From Leifsonia xyli subsp. cynodontis DSM 46306 (GTDB lineage: Bacteria; Actinomycetota; Actinomycetes; Actinomycetales; Microbacteriaceae), in assembly GCF_000470775.1 (NCBI RefSeq), contig NC_022438.1, positions 62,001 to 126,000 on the forward strand: 64,000 nt of DNA. The letters run 5' to 3'. Each line of letters starts with the position of its first letter. The stretch's first letter is position 1. The notes under the pieces were generated by a model. It was not told the DNA's origin and made no database searches. It saw nothing but the letters and a program-made list of their open reading frames with translations. The translations under genes were made by a program, and so were the position numbers. Shown here piece after piece: positions 54,062 through 62,450 of the stretch.

Positions 54062-54439
54062 ATGGCCAACCTGCATGTTCACCCTGACCGATGGGAGATC
54101 CATCTCACGCGGGCCGAGAAAGCGTTGGCCTTGCGCCGGGAGAATCTTGTGATCCCCCGCGAGAGCATCCGCTCGGTCGCCATCACGGAGGACCCGTGGA
54201 TCTGGATTCGCGGCATCCGCGCTCCCGGCACCGCCGTCCCGCTCACGCTCTCCGTCGGCACCTGGAAGTTCCACGGCGGCAAAGATTTCCTGCTCATCAA
54301 GGGCAAACAGCGCGCCGCTGTCGTGGTCGACCTGGACGGCGAGGAGTTCTCCCGCGTGATCGTCTCCTCGCCGCACGCCGCGAAGCTCGTCGAGGCTCTG
54401 CGGGTGGATGTCTCCGATATCCCGGGCGACGGCGGGTAG
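54062..54439 (+). CDS. PH-like small protein of unknown function
   Basis: The 125-residue product is mostly beta-strand by pattern: DRWEIHLTRAEKALALRREN, SIRSVAITEDPWIWIRGIRA, VGTWKFHGGKDFLLIKGKQR, and a final helix SSPHAAKLVEALRVDV. The strand-strand-helix order resembles a PH-like domain seen in many actinobacterial hypothetical proteins, but that is a guess from pattern. No signal peptide. ATG 54062. Its DNA is intact. Confidence 0.6.
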   Translation: MANLHVHPDRWEIHLTRAEKALALRRENLVIPRESIRSVAITEDPWIWIRGIRAPGTAVPLTLSVGTWKFHGGKDFLLIKGKQRAAVVVDLDGEEFSRVIVSSPHAAKLVEALRVDVSDIPGDGG

Positions 54440-54487
54440 CCGGTTCGGGTTCTCGTCAGGCAGACGTCACCGATCCTACCATATAAA

Positions 54488-54503
54488 GTTTCACGTTTGA
54501 AAC
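54488..54503. promoter_or_regulatory. Palindrome upstream of the surface-protein gene
   Basis: GTTTCA-CGTT-TGAAAC is a 6-base-arm dyad in the AT-rich region 54476-54525, 59 bases before the GTG start. Position and symmetry fit an operator overlapping the promoter. No regulator gene is adjacent. Confidence 0.45.
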
Positions 54504-54528
54504 GTTATGCAAAGAATTTATACCGTGG

Positions 54529-54549
54529 TCACATTCCCTGTGAATGTGA
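54529..54549 (+). promoter_or_regulatory. Hairpin next to the ribosome site of the surface-protein gene
   Basis: TCACATTC-CCTGT-GAATGTGA is a perfect 8-base stem. Its 3' arm abuts AAGGA (54549-54553), the ribosome site for GTG 54562, so folding could limit translation. Confidence 0.5.
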
Positions 54550-54561
54550 AGGATGAAGCCT

Positions 54562-55649
54562 GTGAAACTTATAAAAATCGTCGCCACGGCGGCTGCGGCC
54601 GCTGTCCTCGGGTCGCTCGGCGCTGCCCCCGCGAGCGCGGTGACGGTCGTTCCCGACGTCTTGGCGCGTGTCGCCGACCCTGCGCTGCGCACATGCATCC
54701 AGGAAGAGCTGAACGATTCGGCCATCCCGTCCCAGCAGTTTCTGGTCGAGTGGATTTACTCACTGGACTGCGATTCACGGGGTGTGAAGACGGTCGCAGG
54801 GCTGGAGGTGTTTCCACGGCTCACCTACCTCAACCTTCAAAACAACTTCAAAACAACCGGATCACGGATATCTCCCCTCTGGCGAAAGTGCCGACGCTGA
54901 CGGGGGTCGTTCTGGACAACAATCTGATCGCCGACATCAGTGCAGTCAAGAACATGCGTTCTCTGGAGAACCTCCAGATGTCGAACGACGAGCCCCGCCC
55001 TGAGCGCAATAGCGTGACGGATCTGCGCCCCCTGAAGAATCACCCGAAGTTGAAGACGCTTTTCATTGAGAACCAGCAGATCGGCTACGCGAACGGTAAG
55101 AGCACCGCGCTCCTGCACGCCATCGATCGCGACGGGAAGCGAATTCCCTTCCAGACGGGCGTCGGTGGGTATCAGCCCGCAGTGGGCCGGGCGGACTTCA
55201 CGAACATCAACGAGATCCGCACCGCTGGCAGGGACATCTACAGCGGGGTGATCACCAAGCGTACGAGCCGGGAAGGCGATCTGTTCGGTGCGTTCACTGA
55301 TGTGCGGGTGGGGGCGAAGTTCTCTGATTCGATTCAGTGGATGGCTGACTCGAAGCTGAGCACGGGCACTGCGACCGAGTCGGGGCCGGTCTACGGTCCC
55401 AAGGAGTCCCTGACCCGCGCGGCGATGGCTGCGTTCCTTTTCCGCCGTGCTGGTGCGCCGTCCAGCTATAAGGCTCCGGCTAAGAGTCCTTTCACCGATG
55501 TCCCGACGAAGCACAAGTTCTACCGTGAGATCACGTGGCTGCGTGGGTCGGGCATCACGACGGGCTATGCCGACGGTACGTTCCGTCCGGAGAGTCCTAT
55601 TTCGCGGGAGGCGACAGCGGCGTTCCTGTATCGGCTGGGTGGGTTCTAA
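54562..55649 (+). pseudogene. Leucine-rich-repeat surface protein with S-layer homology domains, frameshifted by an 11-base duplication
   Basis: GTG 54562 (AAGGA eight bases before) starts a signal peptide, VKLIKIVATAAAAAVLGSLG then APASA. Leucine-rich repeats of internalin style follow (TYLNLQNN, ITDISPLAKVPTLTGVVLDN, LIADISAVKNMRSLENLQMS). The C-terminal third holds S-layer homology repeats (FSDSIQWMADSKLSTGTA, LTRAAMAAFLFRRAG, FTDVPTKHKFYREITWLR, GYADGTFRPESPISREATA). TTCAAAACAAC occurs twice in tandem at 54836-54857; dropping one copy restores the frame exactly. The stop TAA lies in the IS30 terminal repeat, so the last SLH repeat may be cut. A wall-anchored adhesion protein is likely. 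Confidence 0.8.
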
Positions 55650-56946
55650 CAGTGGTCGCAACACTCATGGATGGTGTGTTTGTTCTAGCAGCGTAGTGAA
55701 GAGGGTGTTCGGGGTCTTCCAGCCGAGGATTTTGCGGGGTCGGTTGTTGAGTTCGGCGGCGACGAGGGCGAGCTCTTTCGGGGTGTGTGTTCTGAGGTCG
55801 GTGCGTTTGGGGAAGTAGTCCCGCAAGAGCCGATTCGTGTTCTCGTTGCTGCCGCGCTGCCAGGGCGAGTGCGGGTCGCAGGAGTAGATTCTCGTTCCTG
55901 TTGCGCGGCTGATCTCTTCATGTCTCGCCATTTCCCAGCCCTGGTCCCAGGTGATTGAGCGGCGTAGTTCGGGCGGGAGCGCCGCGAGAGCAGGGACGAG
56001 CTGATCGCGGAGGCTCTCGGATCTGTTGACAGCGTCAACAGGCAACAGGAGAGTGAACCGGGTCGTTCGCTCGACGAGTGTGGCAATCGCCGAACGGTTG
56101 CCGAGCCCCATGATGAGGTCGCCTTCCCAGGCTCCGGGGACGCTGCGGTCCGTGGGCGCGAACGGACGGTCATGGATCGTGAGCGCAGCGTTGAATCGGA
56201 TCCTGCGCCGGGCGATCACGCGGGGTGCTTTGCGTCTGTCGCGTTTGGTGCGCAGCATTCGGCAGAGTTCGCGCGGGAGTGCGCCGCCGCGGTAGTCGTA
56301 GAGGTCGCGGTAAATCGTCTCATGCACCACGCGCATGCTCGGATCGTCAGGATGCTGCTGACGCAGGTGCTGACAGATCTGAACGGGACTCCAATACTTC
56401 TTCAACAGCCCACGGATCTCCTGCTGCAATCGGGGGTTGGAGGCGATCTTCCCCGGCCGGTCACGGGCACGGCGACTCCTCGCGAGCCGGTGCGCATGGA
56501 ACGGTCGATACTTCCCCAGTGATCCCGCGATTGCGGCGCACTTCCCGGCTGATTGTCGACGGTGCTCGTCCCAGGTCGGCTGCGATACTGCGGATGCTCG
56601 CGCCCGTCCTGAGTTGGTCGGCGATCCTCACCCGCTCGTCCTCCGATAAGAACCGGGCCGAGACCGTCGTCACCACCGGAACCTCATCGATCGGCGGATA
56701 GTAACGCACTTTGCCCGTGACCAGGTCGCGATGTTTCCACCCGTTCCGCCAGTTGTTGCCCAGCTTGCGGCGAATCCCGAGCATCCGGCAGATCTCGGAG
56801 GTGTTCATTCCCTGCCGCCACAACTCGATATATCATGCACGCTCGGCCGACATCGGTGCCGGCCCGGTCATCTTCTGCGACGTCCTTACAAGTGTCATAA
56901 CAACTCCCGAAACTAGCCGGTGTTGCGACCACTGTTAGAACCCACC
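55638..56946 (-). mobile_element. IS30-family insertion sequence, second copy, degenerate
   Basis: A perfect 27-base inverted repeat bounds it: 55638-55664 (GGTGGGTTCTAACAGTGGTC then GCAACAC) and its complement at 56920-56946. Inside is one transposase gene on the minus strand with a nonsense codon and a frameshift. It is about 1.3 kb and clearly different from the copy at 37711, sharing only the GGGTTCTAAC and CGCAACAC/TGCAACAC end motifs. The left end supplies the stop codon of the surface-protein gene. Confidence 0.87.
55665..56898 (-). pseudogene. IS30-family transposase, broken
   Basis: From ATG 56898 the product reads MTLVRTSQKMTGPAPMSAER then A and a TGA (near 56833-56835), after which the same frame continues YIELWRQGMNTSEICRMLG and the HTH block TGASIRSIAADLGRAPSTIS. 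A frameshift near 56430-56465 moves to the frame with the catalytic domain: GAWEGDLIMGLGNRSA, SITWDQGWEMARHEE and SPWQRGSNENTNRLL, so the DDE residues remain. It ends at 55665. Two independent lesions make it inactive. Confidence 0.85.
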
Positions 56947-56992
56947 AGAGGCCACCGGCTCGGCGATGCGCGGGCGATGCGAGGATGGGCGC

Positions 56993-57349
56993 ATGGCCAG
57001 AGCGAAGATCCCCGACGAACAGGGCGGCCCGGCGGTGCGCGCGGCGCTGTCCGGGGGCGCCGACCGGAACACCACGGCGACGGCGGTCCGCTACCTCCTT
57101 CAGCTGCTCGCCGAGCGGGCGCCGGGCGGCACCGTGGAAGTGCGCGTGCCGCCGTTCGGAGCCGTGCAGTGCATCCCAGGGCCGCGCCACACGCGCGGCA
57201 CCCCGCCGAACGTGATCGAGACGGACGCGGCGACCTGGCTGGCGCTCGCCTCGGGCGGTCTCGGCTGGGAGGCCGTTCTCGCCTCCGGCGTGGTCCACGC
57301 CTCCGGCCAGCGCGCCTCCCTCGACGGGTTATTGCCGCTGCGCTTCTGA
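56993..57349 (+). CDS. SCP2-like (sterol-carrier family) small protein
   Basis: The 118-residue protein shows the pattern of actinobacterial sterol-carrier-like/MDMPI C-terminal domains: VRYLLQLLAERAPGGTVEVR, PPFGAVQCIPGPRHTRGTPP and VIETDAATWLALASGGLGWE, ending with VLASGVVHASGQRASLDGLL. The family binds or holds small hydrophobic ligands; the precise role is unknown. ATG 56993 has GAGGA seven bases upstream. It begins just after the IS30 element, 47 bases from its end, so its promoter may have been affected. Confidence 0.7.
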   Translation: MARAKIPDEQGGPAVRAALSGGADRNTTATAVRYLLQLLAERAPGGTVEVRVPPFGAVQCIPGPRHTRGTPPNVIETDAATWLALASGGLGWEAVLASGVVHASGQRASLDGLLPLRF

Positions 57350-57389
57350 CCCGGGCGATCGCACAGCCGCGGTGCGGGAGAATGGAGGT

Positions 57390-57788
57390 ATGAGTGTGAA
57401 CCTGGAGGAGTCCGCCGTGTCTGGCGCCCAGCCTGCGCCGGACGCGCATGCCGCCACCACCCCGGAGGAGTCGTCGGAGTCGTCCCCCGGGGAGCGCGCC
57501 ACGGTCACCGAGGACGCGGTCCGTGTGCAGCGCTCGCCGCGGTATTTCCGCTTCATGCTGACCGGCGCCGTCGTTTTCGCCATCGTCGCCCTCGTCCTGA
57601 CGTTCTCCTTCCCGGAGAATCCGGTCTACGACCGCGGCGCTGTCTTCGGCTTCCTGCTGGCCATCGGCGTCGCGCTCGGCGTCGCGCTCGGCGCGGTCGC
57701 CGCACTGACCGCCGACCGTGCGGCCGCCCGCAGGGCCCGCACCGTGCGGGCGGATAGAATCGACGTGCGCGTCGGCGACGACAGCTGA
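57390..57788 (+). CDS. Small two-helix membrane protein of unknown function
   Basis: The 132-residue product has an acidic disordered start (TTPEESSESSPGERATVTED), two membrane helices (YFRFMLTGAVVFAIVALVLT and FGFLLAIGVALGVALGAVAA) and a basic tail (RAAARRARTVRADRID). GGAGG at 57384-57388 fits GTG 57396 better than ATG 57390. It is 21 bases ahead of purF and probably co-transcribed. No family is named here. Confidence 0.62.
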   Translation: MSVNLEESAVSGAQPAPDAHAATTPEESSESSPGERATVTEDAVRVQRSPRYFRFMLTGAVVFAIVALVLTFSFPENPVYDRGAVFGFLLAIGVALGVALGAVAALTADRAAARRARTVRADRIDVRVGDDS

Positions 57789-57809
57789 AACGACGGAAAG
57801 GGGTCCGCT

Positions 57810-59369
57810 GTGGCCGGAGGAGACGGTCGTCTCAGCCATGATCTGCTGCCCGGCGAGAAGGGCCCGCAGGACGCCTGCGGTGTCTTCGGCGTATGGGCTC
57901 CCGGCGAGGAGGTCGCGAAGCTCAGCTACTTCGGCCTCTATGCGTTGCAGCACCGCGGCCAGGAGTCAGCGGGAATCGCCACCAGCGATGGCGAGAAGAT
58001 CCTTATCTACAAGGACATGGGCCTCGTCTCCCAGGTCTTCAACGAGAACGCGCTCAACTCGCTGACCGGCCACATCGCCGTCGGTCACACGCGCTATTCG
58101 ACCACCGGCGCCTCCAGCTGGCAGAACGCGCAGCCGACCCTCGGCTCCACCTCCGGCGGCACGGTCGCGCTCGGGCACAACGGCAATCTGACGAACACCG
58201 CCGAGTTGATGGAGCTGGTGCAGGAGCGCTACCCGGCGCACGACGGCGAGCTCTCCCGCGGCAACACGACCGACACCGCCGTCGTCACCGCCCTGCTCAC
58301 CGGCGATCTCGACCACACTCTCGAAGCGACGGCGCTGGAGGTCCTGCCGCGTCTGCGCGGGGCGTTCTGTCTCGTCTTCATGGACGAGCACACGCTCTAC
58401 GCCGCCCGCGACCCGCAGGGCGTCCGCCCGCTGGTGCTCGGCCGCCTGGAGCGCGGCTGGGTCGTCGCGTCGGAGACCGCGGCGCTCGACATCGTCGGTG
58501 CGAGCTTCGTGCGCGAGGTCGAGCCGGGCGAGTTCATCGCCATCGACGAGAACGGCCTGCGCAGCAGCCGCTTCGCCGCCGAGAAGCGCGCGGGATGCGT
58601 CTTCGAATACGTCTACCTCGCCCGCCCCGACACCACCATCGCCGGCCGCGGCGTCTACGAGGCGCGGGTTGAGATGGGCCGCCAGCTCGCGCGCGAGCAC
58701 GAGGTGGAGGCCGATCTGGTCATCCCGACGCCCGAGTCCGGCACGCTCGCCGCGATCGGCTATGCGCAGGCCGCCGGCATCCCGTTCGGCCAGGGTCTCG
58801 TGAAGAACTCGTACGTCGGCCGCACGTTCATCCAGCCGTCGCAGACCATCCGCCAGCGCGGGATCAAGCTGAAGCTGAACCCCCTCAAGGACGTCATCAA
58901 GGGCAAGCGGCTCGTTGTCGTGGACGACTCGATCGTCCGCGGCAACACGCAGCGTGCGCTGGTCTCGATGCTGCGCGAGGCCGGAGCGGCGGAGGTGCAT
59001 GTGCGCATCTCAAGCCCGCCCATCACCTGGCCGTGCTTCTACGGAATCGACTTCGCCTCCCGCGCGGAGCTCATCGCCACCGGCCTCGGCGTCGAGGAAG
59101 TGCGCCAGTCCATCGGCGCCGACTCCCTCGGCTATCTCTCCGAGGACGGGATGATCGCCGCCACCGAGCAGCCCCGCGAGCGCCTCTGCACCGCGTGCTT
59201 CACCGGCGTCTACCCGATCGCGCTCCCCGCCGCCCGGCACCTCGGCAAGAACCTGCTGGAGCGCCCGGCGGCGGAGGGCGCTGCCGGCACCGGCGACGGC
59301 TGCGAGCCGGGCCCGGACTCGGAGTACGAGCGCCTGCTGGCGTTCGGGGACCCGGGACGGCAGGAGTAA
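57810..59369 (+). CDS. purF: Amidophosphoribosyltransferase
   Basis: At 519 residues it has the glutaminase domain starting at the processed Cys (QDACGVFGVWAPGEEVAKL), ALQHRGQESAGIATSDGEK, VGHTRYSTTGASSWQNAQP and GHNGNLTNTAELM. The phosphoribosyl-binding loop is RLVVVDDSIVRGNTQRALV, and RLCTACFTGVYPI is C-terminal. The internal Cys set suggests an iron-sulphur form with propeptide. It makes phosphoribosylamine, the first step of purine synthesis. GTG 57810 has AAAGGGG upstream. purM follows about 215 bases downstream. Confidence 0.95.
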   Translation: MAGGDGRLSHDLLPGEKGPQDACGVFGVWAPGEEVAKLSYFGLYALQHRGQESAGIATSDGEKILIYKDMGLVSQVFNENALNSLTGHIAVGHTRYSTTGASSWQNAQPTLGSTSGGTVALGHNGNLTNTAELMELVQERYPAHDGELSRGNTTDTAVVTALLTGDLDHTLEATALEVLPRLRGAFCLVFMDEHTLYAARDPQGVRPLVLGRLERGWVVASETAALDIVGASFVREVEPGEFIAIDENGLRSSRFAAEKRAGCVFEYVYLARPDTTIAGRGVYEARVEMGRQLAREHEVEADLVIPTPESGTLAAIGYAQAAGIPFGQGLVKNSYVGRTFIQPSQTIRQRGIKLKLNPLKDVIKGKRLVVVDDSIVRGNTQRALVSMLREAGAAEVHVRISSPPITWPCFYGIDFASRAELIATGLGVEEVRQSIGADSLGYLSEDGMIAATEQPRERLCTACFTGVYPIALPAARHLGKNLLERPAAEGAAGTGDGCEPGPDSEYERLLAFGDPGRQE

Positions 59370-59374
59370 GGGGC

Positions 59375-59583
59375 TCAGGCTCCGATCGGTCGCGCAGCCA
59401 GGCGAGCGCCGCCGCGGGTTCCCCGGCTTGGAAGGGCCGCAGGGTGGGAGTCCCCCGCAGTGCGGCGAGCAGCGACGACGCAGGAAGCCGGCGGCGAGTC
59501 CCGCGAGGACGCCGTCCACGATGCGTGCGCGGCCGGAGCGCTCGACCAGGATGGTGCCGGCCCGGTCCCGATAGCATGGACCG
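59375..59583 (-). pseudogene. Relic of a short STAS/SpoIIAA-like protein
   Basis: Between purF and purM the minus strand has YRDRAGTILVERSGRARIVD then GVLAGLAAG in one frame and LPASSLLAALRGTPTLRPFQ then AGEPAAALAWLRDRSEP in another, ending at TGA 59375. The pieces join with a single frameshift near 59478-59486. The ending with ..AAALAWL resembles SpoIIAA-like domains. The N-terminus is lost, where purM now begins. Reading this as a gene relic is a judgement; it could also be non-coding. Confidence 0.35.
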
Positions 59584-60702
59584 GTGATCGAACCCTTCGC
59601 TTCCTCGTCCTCCTATGCCGCAGCCGGTGTCGACACCGCCGCCGGTGACCGTGCCGTCGAGCTGATGAAGGCCGCTGTCTCCCGCACTCACGGGGCCGAA
59701 GTGTTCGGCGGTTTCGGCGGTTTCGCCGGGCTGTTCGACGTGTCCGCGCTGAAGGGGTTCCGGCGTCCGCTGCTGGCGACCTCCACCGACGGCGTCGGCA
59801 CGAAGGTCGCCATCGCCCAGGCCATCGGCAAGCACGACACCATCGGCCAGGACCTGGTCGGGATGGTCGTGGACGACATCGTCGTGGTCGGCGCCCGGCC
59901 GCTGTTCATGACCGACTACATCGCGTGCGGCCGGGTGGTCCCGGAGCGCATCGCCGCGATCGTCGAGGGCATCGCACGCGCTTGCGCCGCGACCGGCACG
60001 GCCCTCATCGGCGGTGAGACCGCTGAGCATCCCGGCCTGCTCGGACCCGACGACTACGATGTGGCGGGCGCGGCGGCCGGGGCGGTCGAGGCCGACGCGC
60101 TGCTCGGTGCGGAGCGGGTTCGCGACGGAGACACCGTGCTCGCGATGGCGTCCTCCGGTCTGCACTCGAACGGCTTCTCCCTCGTCCGTCACATCCTCGC
60201 AGGACGCGGCATCGCTTTCACCGACGACCTGCCCGAGTTCGGCGGCCTCGTGGGCGAGGCCCTCCTCGAACCGACGCGCCTCTACACGGCGCCCCTGCTC
60301 CGCGTCCTCCAGGACCCGGCGCTCGGCGCGGGCGTCCACTCGCTCAGCCACGTCACCGGCGGTGGCATCGCGGCCAACCTGGCGCGCGTCCTCCCAGTTG
60401 GATCGTGGGTCGAGGTCGACCGGTCCAGCTGGTCGCCGTCGTCCGTCTTCCGGGTGCTGACCGCGCTCTCGGGCAGCACCCTCGAGTCCACCGAGGGAAC
60501 CTGGAACCTGGGCATCGGGATGTTCGCGGTGGTGTCGCCGGAGAGCGCCGGTGCGATCGCCGCGGCGCTGACCGCGGCCGGCATCCCGACCTGGGCGGCG
60601 GGGACGGTCTCGACCGCCGCGCGTGACCTCGCCGGTTTCGAGCAGGGCGCGAAGGGTGTGCAGGGCGGGACCGTGCGGCTCGTGGGGGCATACTCCGGCT
60701 GA
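59584..60702 (+). CDS. purM: Phosphoribosylformylglycinamidine cyclo-ligase
   Basis: The 372-residue enzyme has YAAAGVDTAAGDRAVELMKA, the signature PLLATSTDGVGTKVAIAQA, QDLVGMVVDDIVVVGARPLF with MTDYIACG, GGETAEHPGLLGPDDYDVAG and LSHVTGGGIAANLARVLP. It closes the imidazole ring to give aminoimidazole ribonucleotide. GTG 59584. It is convergent with the DUF3073 gene, the usual neighbour in Microbacteriaceae and related actinobacteria. Confidence 0.95.
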   Translation: MIEPFASSSSYAAAGVDTAAGDRAVELMKAAVSRTHGAEVFGGFGGFAGLFDVSALKGFRRPLLATSTDGVGTKVAIAQAIGKHDTIGQDLVGMVVDDIVVVGARPLFMTDYIACGRVVPERIAAIVEGIARACAATGTALIGGETAEHPGLLGPDDYDVAGAAAGAVEADALLGAERVRDGDTVLAMASSGLHSNGFSLVRHILAGRGIAFTDDLPEFGGLVGEALLEPTRLYTAPLLRVLQDPALGAGVHSLSHVTGGGIAANLARVLPVGSWVEVDRSSWSPSSVFRVLTALSGSTLESTEGTWNLGIGMFAVVSPESAGAIAAALTAAGIPTWAAGTVSTAARDLAGFEQGAKGVQGGTVRLVGAYSG

Positions 60703-60820
60703 GTCTCTTCACCCGTCCTCCGGAAGACGCCCGGGGAGGCTCCGTGGCCACCGCGGACGGTCTTGCCTCGACGGGGAAGGACAGCTGCCGCACCGCGCAG
60801 GGTCTCTCGGCCCCGTGGGG

Positions 60821-61042
60821 TCAGGCGCGGTTGGGGGTCTCCGTGGGAGAGGTGTCCTCCGCGCCGTAGTCGCCGTACTCGTCGCCCGGCTCGTAGTCGG
60901 CCCACTTGGCGTACTGGTCGGCGTCGTCGTGGGAGTGCCCGGTCAGCTCACGTTCCAGTTCGTCGTAGTTCACGTCCGGACTGAACGATTTCAGCTGGCG
61001 AGCGATCTTCGTGTGCTTCGCCTTTTGACGGCCGCGCCCCAT
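60821..61042 (-). CDS. DUF3073 protein
   Basis: The 73-residue protein begins MGRGRQKAKHTKIARQLKSF, the defining DUF3073 start, and continues SPDVNYDELERELTGHSHDD with an acidic tail (EPGDEYGDYGAEDTSPTE). Function is unknown; the family is restricted to actinobacteria and is usually encoded next to purM, as here. ATG 61042. The basic start and acidic end suggest nucleic-acid or ribosome contact, which is conjecture. Confidence 0.88.
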   Translation of the reverse strand: MGRGRQKAKHTKIARQLKSFSPDVNYDELERELTGHSHDDADQYAKWADYEPGDEYGDYGAEDTSPTETPNRA

Positions 61043-61181
61043 GCGTGACCCCCTTTTGGTCCCGGCCCGGGGATGGCGCCCGGGGATCGAATCAGAAACA
61101 GTGAAAACTAGCGTCGAGTTTAGCATGCGACCCCTCGTAGACCCGGAGTTCGCCCACAGCGAGAGATGATGAAATAGTTGC

Positions 61182-62254
61182 GTGACCGCAACGATGACCG
61201 ATGCTTCCGTAGTGATCGTCGGCGCGGGTCAGGCGGGCCTCGCCGTCGCCTACTACCTGCGTCGGTTCGATCTGACGCCGGGGCGGGAGTTCGTCCTCTT
61301 CGACCGCGGTCCGGGCGCGGGAGGGGCCTGGCAGCACCGCTGGGACGCGCTCCGGCTCGGCAGCGCCCATCACGTCAACGATCTCCTGGGGATGTCCGAG
61401 GTCGGTCTCAGCTTCGAGACCGCCGACCGTTCTCTGCCCGCCAAGGACATCGTCTCCGGCTACTACTGCCGCTACGAGGAGCACTTCGGTCTGGAGGTGC
61501 AGCGTCCCGTCTCGGTGGACAGCGTCTTCGACCGCGGCGCCGATCTCGTCGTGCGGCACAGCGCGGGCGAGACCACCACGAGGATCGTGGTCAATGCGAC
61601 CGGGACCTGGGGGCGCCGTTCATCCCGTGGTATCCCGGGATGAACGACTTCGCGGGACGTCACCTGCACACCTCGACCTATCTGAGCTCCGAAGAGCTCG
61701 CCGGCCAGTCGGTCGTCGTCGTCGGCGGAGGGACGAGCGCGATCGGCTTCCTCCTGGAGCTTGAGGGAGTCGCTGCGTCCCTCACCTGGGCGACCCGTCG
61801 CCCGGTCGACTTCCGCGATGAGTCGGAGCTGACGATCGAGGGCGGCGTCGCCGCGGTGGCGCACCAGGATGCCGCGGCCCGTGCCGGTGAAGCCCTGCCG
61901 AGCATCGTCAGCGGCACCGGCGTCGCCCGCACGCGGCGCATCGCCGCGGGCATCGATCGCGGCCTGCTGGTGGAGCGGCCCATGTTCTCCCGGATCGAGG
62001 CCGGCGGCGTGCGCTGGGAGGATGGGACGTTCGCCGAAGCGCAGACGATCATCTGGGCCACCGGCTTCCGGCCGGAGCTTCGCCACCTGGCCCCGCTCAA
62101 GCTCCGGGACAGGGCCGGCGGTCTCACCGTCGCGTCGGGGGTGTCTTGGCAGGACCCGCGGATATTCCTCGCCGGGTACGGGCCGCAGGCGAGCACCATC
62201 GGCGCGAACCGTGCCGGGCGCGTGATAGCCCGGCAGATCATGGCGCAGCTCTAG
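61182..62254 (+). pseudogene. Flavin-dependent oxidoreductase (YhhW/CzcO-like), frameshifted
   Basis: GTG 61182 (or ATG 61194) leads to SVVIVGAGQAGLAVAYYLRR, an FAD fold, and GPGAGGAWQHRWDALRLGSA. The NAD(P) fold follows at SVVVVGGGTSAIGFLLELEG, and TIIWATGFRPELRHLAPL is the third motif. After VVNATGTWG the frame shifts near 61611-61616 within a G run; one missing G restores APFIPWYPGMNDFAGRHLHT. Single-domain flavin monooxygenases of this type oxidise small organic compounds or help metal or thiol handling. The homopolymer indel makes it a pseudogene or, less likely, a base-calling error. Confidence 0.8.
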
Positions 62255-62257
62255 CCA

Positions 62258-62317
62258 TCGCTTCCTCAGTTCTTCCCGCCGACACGCCGCAGCGGGCCGG
62301 AAGAACTGAGGAAGCGA
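62258..62317. terminator. Long inverted repeat after the flavoprotein gene
   Basis: TCGCTTCCTCAGTTCTTCC (62258-62276) is exactly complementary to GGAAGAACTGAGGAAGCGA (62299-62317), with a 22-base loop. It starts four bases after the stop. There is no T run, so it may act as a rho-independent-like barrier or as a different structured element. Confidence 0.6.
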
Positions 62318-62361
62318 GGGGTGGCTATGAATTCCCCGAGTGCGCTTGCGCGAGTCAAACT

Positions 62362-62400
62362 CGCGATATAGCGTGAACTCGTCAATATCGCGATATAGCG
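62362..62400. promoter_or_regulatory. Paired CGCGATATAGCG boxes, probable PadR operator
   Basis: CGCGATATAGCG occurs at 62362-62373 and again at 62389-62400, 27 bases apart, about 50 to 90 bases before ATG 62451. The second lies in TATCGCGATA, a perfect 10-base palindrome. Spacing places both boxes on nearly the same DNA face as a dimer pair. The PadR protein of the same operon is the likely binder. Confidence 0.6.
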
Positions 62401-62450
62401 CGATTCATCGAGGGTCTGACCAGGCCACGATGCGAGGGAGAAGCAGAACA

